Shown piece by piece: positions 1 to 7,368 of a stretch of DNA of 41,829 nucleotides. Every line of letters starts with the position of its first letter. The stretch's first letter is position 1. Source of the DNA: a candidate division WOR-3 bacterium (GTDB lineage Bacteria > Hydrothermota > Tepidihabitantia > SM23-42); contig JAOUFJ010000021.1 of NCBI GenBank assembly GCA_029858255.1, positions 1-41,829 of the forward strand, read 5' to 3'. Under the pieces are notes generated by a model. The model did no database searches, had not been told where the DNA came from, and saw only the letters and a program-made list of their open reading frames with translations. A program made the translations under genes and the position numbers.

Positions 1-417
1 GTTGGTTTGGAGTATTATTATGATGGGGTGTATCATGCCTGGGCTTGGGCGGTGACCGATTCGTTTGCGGTGCGGTATACGACCTATCCGCCGGATTATT
101 TAGGTGTTGAGGAGTATACGAAGTTGACCACGGTGCCGCTGCAGACCATGATGGGTGTGGTGTATCCGAATCCGTTTGTGCGGAATCTGCAGGTCAATTA
201 CCAGCTTGCAGCGCAGGGCCGGGTCAATCTGGCGGTTTATGATGCTGCGGGGCGCTTAATATCCGCACTCGCCGAGGGCATGAGTGAACCTGGTTACTAT
301 ACGGTCCATTGGAATGGTCTTGATGACCAGGGTCGTCAGGTGCCGGCGGGTGTTTACTTTATCCGTCTCGACACTGACAACTACCAGCACGTTCAGAAGA
401 CGGTACTTTTGAAATAA
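1..417 (+). CDS. C-terminal end of a secreted protein with a FlgD-like / type A sorting domain (5' truncated)
   Basis: The reading frame is open from the first base, so the true start lies upstream of the window; 138 residues are visible. From about residue 55 the protein has the typical C-terminal sorting domain: a YPNPF motif, a LAVYDAAGRLI strand, a YTVHWNG motif and PAGVYFIRL, ending in a basic KTVLLK tail. In FCB-group and several candidate phyla such domains end large secreted proteins (proteases, hydrolases, propellers) and act as export or sorting signals or as Ig-like folds. The function of the missing N-terminal part cannot be told. Confidence 0.85.
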   Translation, partial: VGLEYYYDGVYHAWAWAVTDSFAVRYTTYPPDYLGVEEYTKLTTVPLQTMMGVVYPNPFVRNLQVNYQLAAQGRVNLAVYDAAGRLISALAEGMSEPGYYTVHWNGLDDQGRQVPAGVYFIRLDTDNYQHVQKTVLLK

Positions 418-440
418 CGGCTGACGACAGCCGGTTTCGA
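418..440 (+). terminator. Possible terminator hairpin after the first gene
   Basis: Directly after the stop codon there is a perfect 6-bp stem (CGGCTG / CAGCCG) with an ACGA loop at 418-433, followed by GTTTCG. The stem is GC-rich and well placed, but the T tract is only three long, so this is a weak intrinsic terminator at best. Confidence 0.35.
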
Positions 441-774
441 GAAGCGATACGTTAATGGCACGTCGGTTTCGACAAGCAGGACCGGCGTGCCAAATCCTAC
501 TACCATAAACCAAGTCATAAATTCCGTTAGTTTCGTTATTCCCGTTAATCTCGCTAATTTCGTTATTATCGTTTCGTCTCTCAGCGTCTTAACCTCTTAT
601 CTTCACAACTTCTGTCACATCGAACCTCGTAACCGTAGGATGCTAAACCATACCTTGGTCTTCCCCCCAAATCTTGACTTTATGTCGTTTTTTTGTATTA
701 TTACTGGAGTATCAAAATACGTTTTTGCCATGTCGGGATAGCCACGCGAACGAGTGCGTATGATACTGGATAGC
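434..774. other. Intergenic region without a convincing gene
   Basis: About 340 bases between the truncated gene and tRNA-Thr. It holds an inverted copy of the 9-bp repeat array (523-576), two similar CGGTTTCGA(g/c)AAGC stretches near 432 and 464, and a possible -10 (TATGAT, 759-764) before the tRNA with no matching -35. The short open frames here lack a ribosome binding site and recognisable motifs. Confidence 0.6.
523..576 (-). repeat. 9-bp tandem repeat array, inverted copy (six units)
   Basis: On the minus strand the units read AATAACGAA, ATTAGCGAG, ATTAACGGG, AATAACGAA and ACTAACGGA, plus a degenerate sixth. It is the reverse complement of the arrays at 1395-1439 and 35589-35633. The 9-base period and shared core TAACGA are seen directly; the function is unknown. 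Confidence 0.8.
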
Positions 775-846
775 GCCGGTGTAACTCAGTGGTAGAGTAG
801 CTGTTTTGTAAACAGCAGGTCGCCAGTTCGAATCTGGCCGCCGGCT
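775..846 (+). tRNA. tRNA-Thr (anticodon TGT)
   Basis: The cloverleaf can be drawn by eye. The 7-bp acceptor stem GCCGGTG / CGCCGGC has one G-T pair; the anticodon stem GCTGT / ACAGC encloses the loop TTTGTAA, giving anticodon TGT; the T arm contains GTTCGAATC. The discriminator is T846. No CCA is encoded; the bases after it are TCT. Confidence 0.95.
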
Positions 847-988
847 TCTCTAAAAGAAGTTGGACGTATTGGTTATACATTGTGGCAGCCAGTTTTGTTG
901 TTAGGTTTTGTCGTTGGGTCGCAAAACGGAAAACCGATGAAGATTAACGATACCGGCATCGCAACCTTAACCGTTAAACGATCTGTTG

Positions 989-1071
989 GGGCAGGTACCC
1001 AAGTGGACAACGGGGGCAGACTGTAAATCTGCTGGCGAAGGCCTTCGGAGGTTCGAATCCTTCCCTGCCCA
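989..1071 (+). tRNA. tRNA-Tyr (anticodon GTA)
   Basis: The acceptor GGGCAGG pairs with CCTGCCC, discriminator A1071. The anticodon stem GCAGA / TCTGC encloses CTGTAAA, anticodon GTA. A long variable arm (class II tRNA, as bacterial tRNA-Tyr is) lies before the T arm GGTTCGAATCC. No CCA is encoded. It lies 142 bp after tRNA-Thr on the same strand. Confidence 0.95.
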
Positions 1072-1131
1072 TGTGAAATAGACCCGCAGGCATCGAATGA
1101 AATGAAGATGACTGTGGTCGTCGATTTCAAC

Positions 1132-1172
1132 ATCCCGTGTTTTCGCAAGAAAATACGGGATTTCATTATCTT
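1132..1172 (+). terminator. Terminator-like hairpin after tRNA-Tyr
   Basis: A 13-bp stem (1132-1144 with 1149-1161) closes on a GCAA tetraloop, with one pair that is a G-U wobble in RNA. A T-rich stretch (TTTCATTATCTTT) follows. Position and structure fit termination of the tRNA-Tyr transcript. Confidence 0.55.
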
Positions 1173-1190
1173 TGATTTACCCCGCTCCCC

Positions 1191-1363
1191 ATGAGCAGGA
1201 TTCTCACAAATTTAGCCTCCCATAATGCTAAGTATTTTGGGGTAGCTGCGAAATTGAGGACCCTCGTTCAAGCGCAGCGAAGAACGGGGTATCACCAAAA
1301 AAAGGCCCACACCAAATTTCATAAAATCTTGATTTCAAGAGAAATTTGAGTGCCCCTGCTCAT
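1191..1363. repeat. Small element bounded by imperfect inverted repeats
   Basis: The left end starts ATGAGCAGG and runs to AAATTT (1191-1213). The right end, read in reverse complement, starts with the same ATGAGCAGG and ends with the same AAATTT (1342-1363). The 173-bp segment between contains the shared 27-bp sequence (1242-1268) and a further hairpin near 1260-1290 (ACCCTCGTTC against GAACGGGGT). It resembles a small non-autonomous, MITE-like element, but no target-site duplication is evident, so mobility is inference. Confidence 0.4.
1242..1268 (+). repeat. 27-bp intergenic repeat, copy 1
   Basis: Begins GTAGCTGCGAAATTGAGG and is identical over 27 bases to 35562-35588. Here it is about 126 bp from the 9-bp array; in the other copy it abuts the array directly. 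Confidence 0.85.
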
Positions 1364-1394
1364 TCCATAAGGGAATCTGTAACTTGCCACCTAT

Positions 1395-1439
1395 ATTAGC
1401 GGGATTAACGAAATTAACGAGAATAACGAAAGTAACGAA
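1395..1439 (+). repeat. 9-bp tandem repeat array (five units)
   Basis: Units ATTAGCGGG, ATTAACGAA, ATTAACGAG, AATAACGAA and AGTAACGAA follow one another without gaps. Unit order and variants match those at 35589-35633 closely, so the whole array, not just the unit, was copied. Confidence 0.85.
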
Positions 1440-1474
1440 CATTATTCATGATCTAGCAGGAAACCAGAGTATTC

Positions 1475-2713
1475 CTATATTTTGTTTATCTTCTCTGCTA
1501 ATATTCGTGTCAGATTTTTGCGAGTATATGCTTGATAAGGTGTTTTCCCTTTAATAACAATTCCTTTCCTGTACTTACCATACAAATCGCTGAATCGTTT
1601 CGTCATCCCGTCAATGTCGTCAAAATCGAAGATCCAGCCAGGATAGCCTTTCTCAAGAGCGCCGGATAGCATATGCAGCCCCTTGGATCTGCCACAAACG
1701 ATAATCGGCAATCCTGATGCAAGATATTCATTCTGCCGACTCGGGAAGAAATATTCACTACCGGTGGTGATCAATACGGCCAGATGCGAGTTGCAGAATA
1801 TATCGATTGCTTTCTTGTAAGGCAAATGACCGGTCAACTCAACGAAATTGTAATTCTTTATGATGCGCAGAAAGCGCTCCTCGACATACCCTATGAACCT
1901 GAATCTGATTCTATCTTTGTCCAATCTGTTTTTCGACATGACGTGCGAAATAGCTTTCAAGATATTCTCAGGATTCCTTTCTTTCCTTACAGTTCCCAGA
2001 TAGGATATAGTGAATCTATCAGGTTCTTCAGTCCGCTTGAAATCATCCGGATCGTAACCATTTGGAATTACACATATCTTATCGCGAATCTGAGGATAGC
2101 GATCGAGGAGTGAATTACTTATATTATCGTCTACTACAATTATCAAGCTGGCAATATTGACGACCTTTCTCTCCCAGTTCCGCACAAATTCCTTTTGCAG
2201 ACGGCCTTTGTAAGGCATGAAGGGAAATTCCAACCAGGCATCACGGAAATCAACGATCAGCGGTTTGCCTGAAATTCTTGCCAGATAGTAACCAGTAATG
2301 AAAGTGCTGAACGGAGGCGCAGTCGCGAATATAGCATCAAACCCGGTCTTTCTGGCCGCGCTCAAGGCAAATGGCACCCACGGTGTCTTATTGTCCGGGA
2401 AATTAATTGTGCGTTTGATCGGACCATGCCATCGGCTCACGCTGTAATTTCTCATTCCCAGCAAGTAGAGTATGCGCGCCGGGTCCATACTGCAGGTTCG
2501 TAATACTTTTACGTTTCGCACGTCCCGCCCAATTTCATCATCAAAGCTGTGATACGCAACATTCTTGCGCGTGAGAATTATTGGTGTTATGCCGAAGGAA
2601 GGCAAATACTTCGCGAATTTTACTGGTCGTAGTGATCCAGGGCCGCCAAGCGGCGGCCAGTAATAAGTCAGAACAAGAAGTTTCTTATCGGATTGCCCGA
2701 TGGGCTGTTTCAT
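1475..2713 (-). CDS. Glycosyltransferase, GT4-like (GT-B fold)
   Basis: 412 residues. The N-terminus (LVLTYYWPPLGGPGSLRPVK) is the acceptor-side start typical of family 4 enzymes that build cell-surface polysaccharides. A central VDFRDAW motif and the linker IPNGYD (about residue 215) mark the join to the nucleotide-sugar domain. The C-terminal half has SYLGTV, a FIGYV strand and the PSRQNEYLASGLPIIV region, where the E of the usual EGFGLP-type site is present as QNEYLASG. No membrane span or signal is seen, so it is probably cytoplasmic or peripheral. It is the last gene of a three-gene minus-strand operon with a nucleotidyltransferase and a TPR protein, which suggests surface glycan or glycolipid synthesis. 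Donor and acceptor are unknown. The ATG start at 2713 has only a weak ribosome binding site. Confidence 0.85.
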   Translation of the reverse strand: MKQPIGQSDKKLLVLTYYWPPLGGPGSLRPVKFAKYLPSFGITPIILTRKNVAYHSFDDEIGRDVRNVKVLRTCSMDPARILYLLGMRNYSVSRWHGPIKRTINFPDNKTPWVPFALSAARKTGFDAIFATAPPFSTFITGYYLARISGKPLIVDFRDAWLEFPFMPYKGRLQKEFVRNWERKVVNIASLIIVVDDNISNSLLDRYPQIRDKICVIPNGYDPDDFKRTEEPDRFTISYLGTVRKERNPENILKAISHVMSKNRLDKDRIRFRFIGYVEERFLRIIKNYNFVELTGHLPYKKAIDIFCNSHLAVLITTGSEYFFPSRQNEYLASGLPIIVCGRSKGLHMLSGALEKGYPGWIFDFDDIDGMTKRFSDLYGKYRKGIVIKGKTPYQAYTRKNLTRILAEKINKI

Positions 2714-2731
2714 GCTGGTTGTGATCTTTCT

Positions 2732-3706
2732 CTACAGCAGGCGGTTGAGTAATGCATACGCCTCGCGACAGTATCCATTGATCTGAGGGTACTTATCCGA
2801 GTGCTCCTTTAATCCTATGACTGCCTTCAGATTTGCCCTCGCGTTCTCCTTATCGCCCAATTCGGCCAGACACTTACCAATATAGAGGTGACACTGTGCC
2901 AGGTTCGCGTAATTCTTTACGTTATGTGCATCATAACGTTCATAAAGATCTTCAAAAGCGCTGGCAGCAACCCGGTAGTTCTCTCTCTTGAACTCCAGTT
3001 CTGCCTTATTCCACATGAATGTTCTTGATACGGGATATTCTTCTAAAAGGGCATCAACAATCACTTCGGCCTTTTCGTATTGACCCTCTTCACCGTAGAT
3101 GAAAACCAGAGAATTTCTCGCAGTAGGCCCTGAATAAATACTCTTCTGAGCTGCGATATTTAATTTCCCGATTGCCCCTTCGACATCGCCTCCACCAAGG
3201 TTGAGAAAAGGCAGATACCGCGACGCTCGCGCCCAGAAATATTCAAAAGTCCCGGCCGCCAGGTAGGCGTCATAAAATGCAGAATCCTCTCTCACCAACT
3301 CCTGCATCATCCTACCGCCTTTCATGCCTAACTTGAACGTCTCGAAATACTCCTTGCGAAACCCCTTATATACAGCCTGATATATGTATGCATTTGCTAA
3401 GTAGTATTTCGCCCAGACATTAGTTTCTTCGGAAAGAATTGTCTGCGAACGTTTAATTGTCTCTCGCATCAAACCGTTGTAATCGTCTTCATCCAGAAAT
3501 TGACATTCATCCATCATCTTCAATTGAATGAGGGCGGCGCTAAAAAAATAGCCTGCTGGGTTTTCAGGGTATGTTTCCTTTAACTGATTGAAATAGTAGT
3601 GGGCGCTGTCGAACTGCTCAACGTAAGAATATTCGAGACCTGACTTTACCAGATACTCCACTTCGGGGGAATTGAGTTCAATTGAAATGCACAGCAGCAA
3701 AATCAT
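2732..3706 (-). CDS. TPR-repeat protein, probably exported
   Basis: 324 residues. It begins with a very short hydrophobic stretch (MILLLCISIEL) that could act as a signal, then TPR-like helix pairs: the first near residues 18-50 (GLEYSYVEQFDSAHYYFNQL), others around residues 180-310 (GQYEKAEVIVDALLEEYP, CLAELGDKENARANL). Such scaffolds hold partner proteins together. The ATG overlaps the stop of the upstream nucleotidyltransferase by 4 nt (ATGA), so the two are translationally coupled; a role in the same envelope pathway is inferred. There is no catalytic motif and I do not recognise a named family. Confidence 0.75.
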   Translation of the reverse strand: MILLLCISIELNSPEVEYLVKSGLEYSYVEQFDSAHYYFNQLKETYPENPAGYFFSAALIQLKMMDECQFLDEDDYNGLMRETIKRSQTILSEETNVWAKYYLANAYIYQAVYKGFRKEYFETFKLGMKGGRMMQELVREDSAFYDAYLAAGTFEYFWARASRYLPFLNLGGGDVEGAIGKLNIAAQKSIYSGPTARNSLVFIYGEEGQYEKAEVIVDALLEEYPVSRTFMWNKAELEFKRENYRVAASAFEDLYERYDAHNVKNYANLAQCHLYIGKCLAELGDKENARANLKAVIGLKEHSDKYPQINGYCREAYALLNRLL

Positions 3707-4671
3707 GGTATCTCGACAAGCGAAGATTCGCTTACGTTCAATCTCTTGTAACCACCCTTAACAACCGCGTTCTCGCCGATAATGGATTCTGTGAGAAGCG
3801 CATTTTCAACAGTTGCGCTTCGGTTGAGGATTGAATCTCTGACTATTGAATTCCGTACGGTCACATTGTCACCTATTGAAACGTATGGCCCAATGATCGC
3901 CTGCGATATCTTTGCCGAATCGGCTACGAAAACCGGCGGTAATATGATATTATCACCCCTTTTCTTGTAGTACTGCGTTTTTTTCAAGAGATAGCGATTA
4001 GTCTCTATCAACGCATCAACAGTACCGCAATCGTACCAGTTCTCTATTCTCTGAATCTTGAATTTTTCACCGCTGTCCAACAAATACTTCAGCGCATCGG
4101 TTAGCTGGTATTCATTTTTGGTCTTGATATCCTTCTCCATGATGTACTCAACCGCACCTCTGACTTTCGAAATATCGTGAAAATAGTACAAACCGACGAT
4201 GGCTAGATTGGACGTAGGATGTTTTGGTTTTTCGACGACGCTTATTACACTATCATCTCTGACCTCAACAACGCCGAACCGCTGCGGGTCATCAACCTCT
4301 TTTACGGCAAGCATGTTAGCCTTACCCGCACAGAATTTCTTATAATCAACATCTATTATTGTATCCCCCAGAAGGACCAATGTTGGCCCTTCCAAAGCCT
4401 GTGCTCCAACAAGAACTGCATGACCGAGGCCCAGCCTTTTCTCCTGCAGTACATACTTGAAATCATAGGGAAAGGTATTACAGAAATCGACTATCGCCTC
4501 TCCTCTCGCGCCAAGAACAATGGCAAAATTGTCTATGTTCAAACCCTCAAGGCTATCGAGGATGTGTCCTAAAATCGGTTTACCGGCAACATACAAAAGA
4601 CTCTTGGGCACGGAATGCGTGTGGGGTCTAAGTCGTGTTCCTTCACCGGCAACAGGTATTACGACGTTCAC
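3703..4671 (-). CDS. Sugar-1-phosphate nucleotidyltransferase with left-handed beta-helix tail
   Basis: 322 residues from the chosen start. The N-terminus VVIPVAGEGTRLRPHT followed by PKSLL is the nucleotide-binding signature of NTP-transferases such as glucose-1-phosphate thymidylyl- and UTP-glucose-1-phosphate uridylyltransferases. LGDT (about residue 100) and EKP (about 146) match the metal- and sugar-binding loops. After about residue 240, hexapeptide-like repeats (ISQAIIGPYVSIGDNVTV, IVRDSILN) indicate a beta-helix, as in archaeal-type bifunctional enzymes. I chose GTG 4671, not the upstream in-frame GTG at 4686, because it gives the standard family N-terminus and coincides with the predicted transcription start. 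It probably makes the activated sugar for the glycosyltransferase downstream. The exact nucleotide and sugar cannot be told. Confidence 0.85.
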   Translation of the reverse strand: MNVVIPVAGEGTRLRPHTHSVPKSLLYVAGKPILGHILDSLEGLNIDNFAIVLGARGEAIVDFCNTFPYDFKYVLQEKRLGLGHAVLVGAQALEGPTLVLLGDTIIDVDYKKFCAGKANMLAVKEVDDPQRFGVVEVRDDSVISVVEKPKHPTSNLAIVGLYYFHDISKVRGAVEYIMEKDIKTKNEYQLTDALKYLLDSGEKFKIQRIENWYDCGTVDALIETNRYLLKKTQYYKKRGDNIILPPVFVADSAKISQAIIGPYVSIGDNVTVRNSIVRDSILNRSATVENALLTESIIGENAVVKGGYKRLNVSESSLVEIP

Positions 4672-4676
4672 ATTTA

Positions 4677-4705
4677 ATGATAACACAGATTTCTTGTCAT
4701 GTCAA
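4677..4705 (-). promoter_or_regulatory. Promoter of the nucleotidyltransferase operon
   Basis: On the minus strand, TTGACA (4705-4700), a 17-bp spacer, then TATCAT (4682-4677); with a 16-bp spacer the hexamer would be TTATCA. The expected start point is 4670-4671, on the GTG codon. A second TTGACA at 4734-4729 has no good -10. Confidence 0.6.
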
Positions 4706-4766
4706 CTACATGCAGCAGCGGCAAGCACTGTCAACATCCGTAATATTTGCGTTATTCTTTTCGGGA

Positions 4767-6020
4767 TTAAAATGTGGTATGACAGATCGGTTTTTGTCCA
4801 ACTTTGAAGGTATTAGTAACAGTATCGATATATTGCTGGTTTGAGATCTCGGTCAAACCGTACTGATACAGACTGCCGTAATCTACCGAGCCAACCAATA
4901 GAGAAGAAAAATCAGAGACATCAAGAGAAACTTCAACGTCGTAGTTACCGCCTTTCTTTATTGAAGCACGACCATCATCAAATTCCAGAATGACTGAGCC
5001 GCTATTTTTCTTCAAGAAACTATCGTGTATTGATAACTTCAGACGATAGCTTTGACGTCCAAACTGATGGTTTGCGAGAACCCTGAATATGCCCATGATG
5101 TCAATCACTCGGTACATTATACCGACGCCCTGAGTATTCGTCTGATGTCCGATCAAGGGAATTATGTTCTCTGAACCATCGCGCGGGTCTTTGACAAGGA
5201 AATGTACCATATCATCCTGAGTTGGGAATACTATTTGAGGTACCTGGTCTGATTGTGTACGAAGAAACGCAAGGAGTTCGTGCAGAACATCTCTGTTTTC
5301 GTAGATCAATCTTCGGATGAGAATGTAGTTATTGAGTATATTCTCATCATTGGCCTTTTTGAATACGAATGACAGATAGCCCAGAATTCTACTACTCTTC
5401 TCGTATACAACCGTCTTCGCCGCCGGATTCTTGAAAAAACTTAGCAGTTCATGCTTCTTGAGTTCGAACATACCGTGATGTTTTTTACAGAAGCGATCAT
5501 TACATTCTTTGAAAGCTCTTCTGTCCCCCGGAGCTAAGTACCGCAAGTGCTCACGTGAACCGCCTGAAGGCAGGTCCACCGGCTGAATTCTGTAGAGGTT
5601 CAACTTGGTGCCGTAACCAAAACCCATCTTCCTGTAGAAATCCGGACGGAATGGGTAGAGCGCAACCATCGATGATTTCTTCCGTAGATACAGATCGAGA
5701 AAATACAATATTAAATCCCTGCACACTTTTTCTTTTTTATGCAGGAGGTCAACGGCGACAAGGCCAACCCCACCGACCATGGTTTTAATAGAGAAGAAAT
5801 TCATGTCGAAATCGTAGGTACGCATGCCCCCAACCAGCTTGTGGTTACGGTACAAGCCATAATGTGCGATTGTAGGATCTTTTGACAACATGACGAGCCG
5901 CTGCCGCATCTTCTTGCGCTCCTCATCTGTCGTTATGCTGAATCCAGGATATGCATTCCCGACAATGGATATAAAATCATCCAGGTCGCTCAGTGGTATT
6001 TTCTTGATCTTGCTTGACAT
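4767..6020 (-). CDS. Eis-like GNAT N-acetyltransferase with SCP2-like C-terminal domain
   Basis: 417 residues from ATG 6020, chosen because GAGGAAG lies just upstream; the longer ATG and alternative starts at 6035 and 6098 lack a site and run into fabD. Residues 1-150 form a GNAT domain: HYGLYRNHKLVGGMRTYDF, then a GVGLVAVDLLHKKEKV strand and loop for acetyl-CoA, and ALYPFRPDFYRKMGFGYG. A second GNAT-like region follows. The last 110 residues (YRLKLSIHDSFLKKNSGSV, VSLDVSDFSSLLVG) resemble the sterol-carrier-like domain of the Eis family. Mycobacterial Eis acetylates aminoglycosides and protein lysines; the substrate here is unknown. It is the last gene of the gltX operon, 25 bp after fabD. 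Confidence 0.8.
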   Translation of the reverse strand: MSSKIKKIPLSDLDDFISIVGNAYPGFSITTDEERKKMRQRLVMLSKDPTIAHYGLYRNHKLVGGMRTYDFDMNFFSIKTMVGGVGLVAVDLLHKKEKVCRDLILYFLDLYLRKKSSMVALYPFRPDFYRKMGFGYGTKLNLYRIQPVDLPSGGSREHLRYLAPGDRRAFKECNDRFCKKHHGMFELKKHELLSFFKNPAAKTVVYEKSSRILGYLSFVFKKANDENILNNYILIRRLIYENRDVLHELLAFLRTQSDQVPQIVFPTQDDMVHFLVKDPRDGSENIIPLIGHQTNTQGVGIMYRVIDIMGIFRVLANHQFGRQSYRLKLSIHDSFLKKNSGSVILEFDDGRASIKKGGNYDVEVSLDVSDFSSLLVGSVDYGSLYQYGLTEISNQQYIDTVTNTFKVGQKPICHTTF

Positions 6021-6045
6021 GATCTTCCTCTTCATATTTGCCGCA

Positions 6046-6972
6046 CTACAAAGTCGCCGCGAAATCTCCCAGGTCACTGTGAAGGGCGATTGAGTCAACT
6101 TTGATGCTCGGGTCGATCCGTGTTATCAGGTCCCGAAGAATCTTGCTGGGTCCGATCTCCAGAAATAATTTGTTCTCCGTCTTAAGATTATTGATCGCAT
6201 CAACCCAGTTCACGCGGGAAAGCATCTGCCGTTTCAGCGAATCTTTGATTTTAACCGGTGCTTCAAGAATACTCTGGTCAACAACCGAGTAGAACTTACG
6301 CTGCGGCTTCTTGAATTCAACACCGTCCAGGTATGTAGCGAACTCTGCAGCAGCGTCTTCCAGATAAGGACTATGCCATGCTCCTCCGATACCGAGTGGA
6401 ATGGCGCGCCCGTGTTTTTCTGCTACACTTTGCGCGACTTTCTGTATCGCCGCCTGGGAACCTGAAACAACGATCTGATTCGGGGCGTTGATGTTGGCCA
6501 CAACAACCGGTTCTGAAATCTCTTCCGTTGCTTGCTGGCACATTTTCTCAAGGTCGGACAGACCAATGTTCAATACCGCCATCATCGCGCCTTGCCCCCC
6601 GCCGGCCTCCATGACTTCACCGCGCTTCATTATCATTTTGACTCCATCATTCAAAGATGTGATACCTGTGTAGACGATAGCCGTTGCCTCCCCGAGACTG
6701 TGACCTAGCGACACCTTTCCCTCCACACCGAGATCTTTGAGAACCTCAGCATACGCGAGTGAGATGACGCTTATTGCGGGCTGTGCGATACTGGTACGAC
6801 CTGCAGTGGCGTTGGACTTATCACCCCAGAGGTACTCTGTCAAATCATATCCCAGTATCTCACTACACTCATCCACAAGGTTCCTGGCCATGGAATATTT
6901 TGCACAAAGTTCCTTGCCAATACCGGAACGGAATGCACCCTGGCCATCAAATGCGAAAATGATATCTTTCAT
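6046..6972 (-). CDS. fabD: Malonyl-CoA:ACP transacylase
   Basis: 308 residues from ATG 6972, which has a strong AGGAGGT four bases upstream. It loads malonyl units from CoA onto acyl carrier protein for fatty-acid elongation in the cytoplasm. FDGQG is at residues 8-12, the nucleophile is Ser92 in GHSLGE, Arg117 (MKRGEVM) binds the malonyl carboxylate, and His200 (GAWHSPYL) completes the dyad. Length is normal. It lies 14 bp after acpS, whose product activates the same carrier protein, so the pair belongs to one pathway. Other fab genes and acpP are not in the window. Confidence 0.95.
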   Translation of the reverse strand: MKDIIFAFDGQGAFRSGIGKELCAKYSMARNLVDECSEILGYDLTEYLWGDKSNATAGRTSIAQPAISVISLAYAEVLKDLGVEGKVSLGHSLGEATAIVYTGITSLNDGVKMIMKRGEVMEAGGGQGAMMAVLNIGLSDLEKMCQQATEEISEPVVVANINAPNQIVVSGSQAAIQKVAQSVAEKHGRAIPLGIGGAWHSPYLEDAAAEFATYLDGVEFKKPQRKFYSVVDQSILEAPVKIKDSLKRQMLSRVNWVDAINNLKTENKLFLEIGPSKILRDLITRIDPSIKVDSIALHSDLGDFAATL

Positions 6973-6986
6973 AATACCTCCTGGCA

Positions 6987-7367
6987 TCACTGATTGGCGA
7001 TGATCACAATGCCTGTTGCCAAGTCAGTTGTATGACTTATGCTGACGAAGATACTATTTGCGCCCAGTGATTCAGTGATTTCTTTTGCCCTGCCGGCTAA
7101 CTTTATGTACGGCGCTCCGGATGGTTCATTCAGTACAATGACATCACTGAACGTGACGCCACGACGCCACCCGCTCTTTATCGCCTTGAAAAATGCCTCC
7201 TTTACTGCGAACCTACCAGCCAGCTCTTGATAACGGAACTCACCCTTTGGATTCGTCTTTATTTCCTCGGGAGTGTATATTCTTTTCAGAAAATTCTTTC
7301 TCTTATTTACTGCCGACTTGATCCTCTCTACTTCCACGATGTCTATGCCAATACCGATTATTGGCAT
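6987..7367 (-). CDS. acpS: Holo-[acyl-carrier-protein] synthase
   Basis: 126 residues, the usual size. It transfers 4'-phosphopantetheine from CoA to a serine of apo-ACP. The N-terminus MPIIGIGIDIVEVERI supplies the Mg-binding Asp9. FAVKEAFFKAI (about residue 60) carries the second metal ligand Glu, and FVSISHT near the C-terminus is typical. I chose ATG 7367 because it matches the family start; a GGAGG lies 12 bases upstream, a little far. An upstream in-frame TTG (7388) overlaps the JAMM gene and adds only seven residues. The start is one base beyond the stop of the upstream gene. Confidence 0.92.
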   Translation of the reverse strand: MPIIGIGIDIVEVERIKSAVNKRKNFLKRIYTPEEIKTNPKGEFRYQELAGRFAVKEAFFKAIKSGWRRGVTFSDVIVLNEPSGAPYIKLAGRAKEITESLGANSIFVSISHTTDLATGIVIIANQ

Positions 7368-7368
7368 A

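Larger units (their letters stand above)
1072..1474. other. Repeat-rich intergenic region without a gene
   Basis: About 400 bases between tRNA-Tyr and the 3' end of the glycosyltransferase. It contains a terminator-like hairpin (1132-1161), a roughly 173-bp segment bounded by imperfect inverted repeats (1191-1363) that carries a 27-bp sequence shared with the crp-tetR gap, and a 9-bp tandem array (1395-1439). No open frame looks coding. Confidence 0.7.

Noticed and set aside
1-417. Calling the sorting domains proof of a type IX secretion system
   Set aside because: No por/gld/spr genes are in the window, and FlgD-like tails also occur in lineages without a proven type IX system.
487-741. 84-codon open frame over the inverted 9-bp array
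   Set aside because: It translates the repeat into a low-complexity stretch and has no ribosome binding site. Treated as non-coding.
873-1166. 97-codon minus-strand open frame across tRNA-Tyr
   Set aside because: It runs antisense through the tRNA and the terminator hairpin and has no motif.
523-1439. CRISPR array
   Set aside because: The repeats are 9 bp, directly tandem and without spacers, and no cas gene is present.
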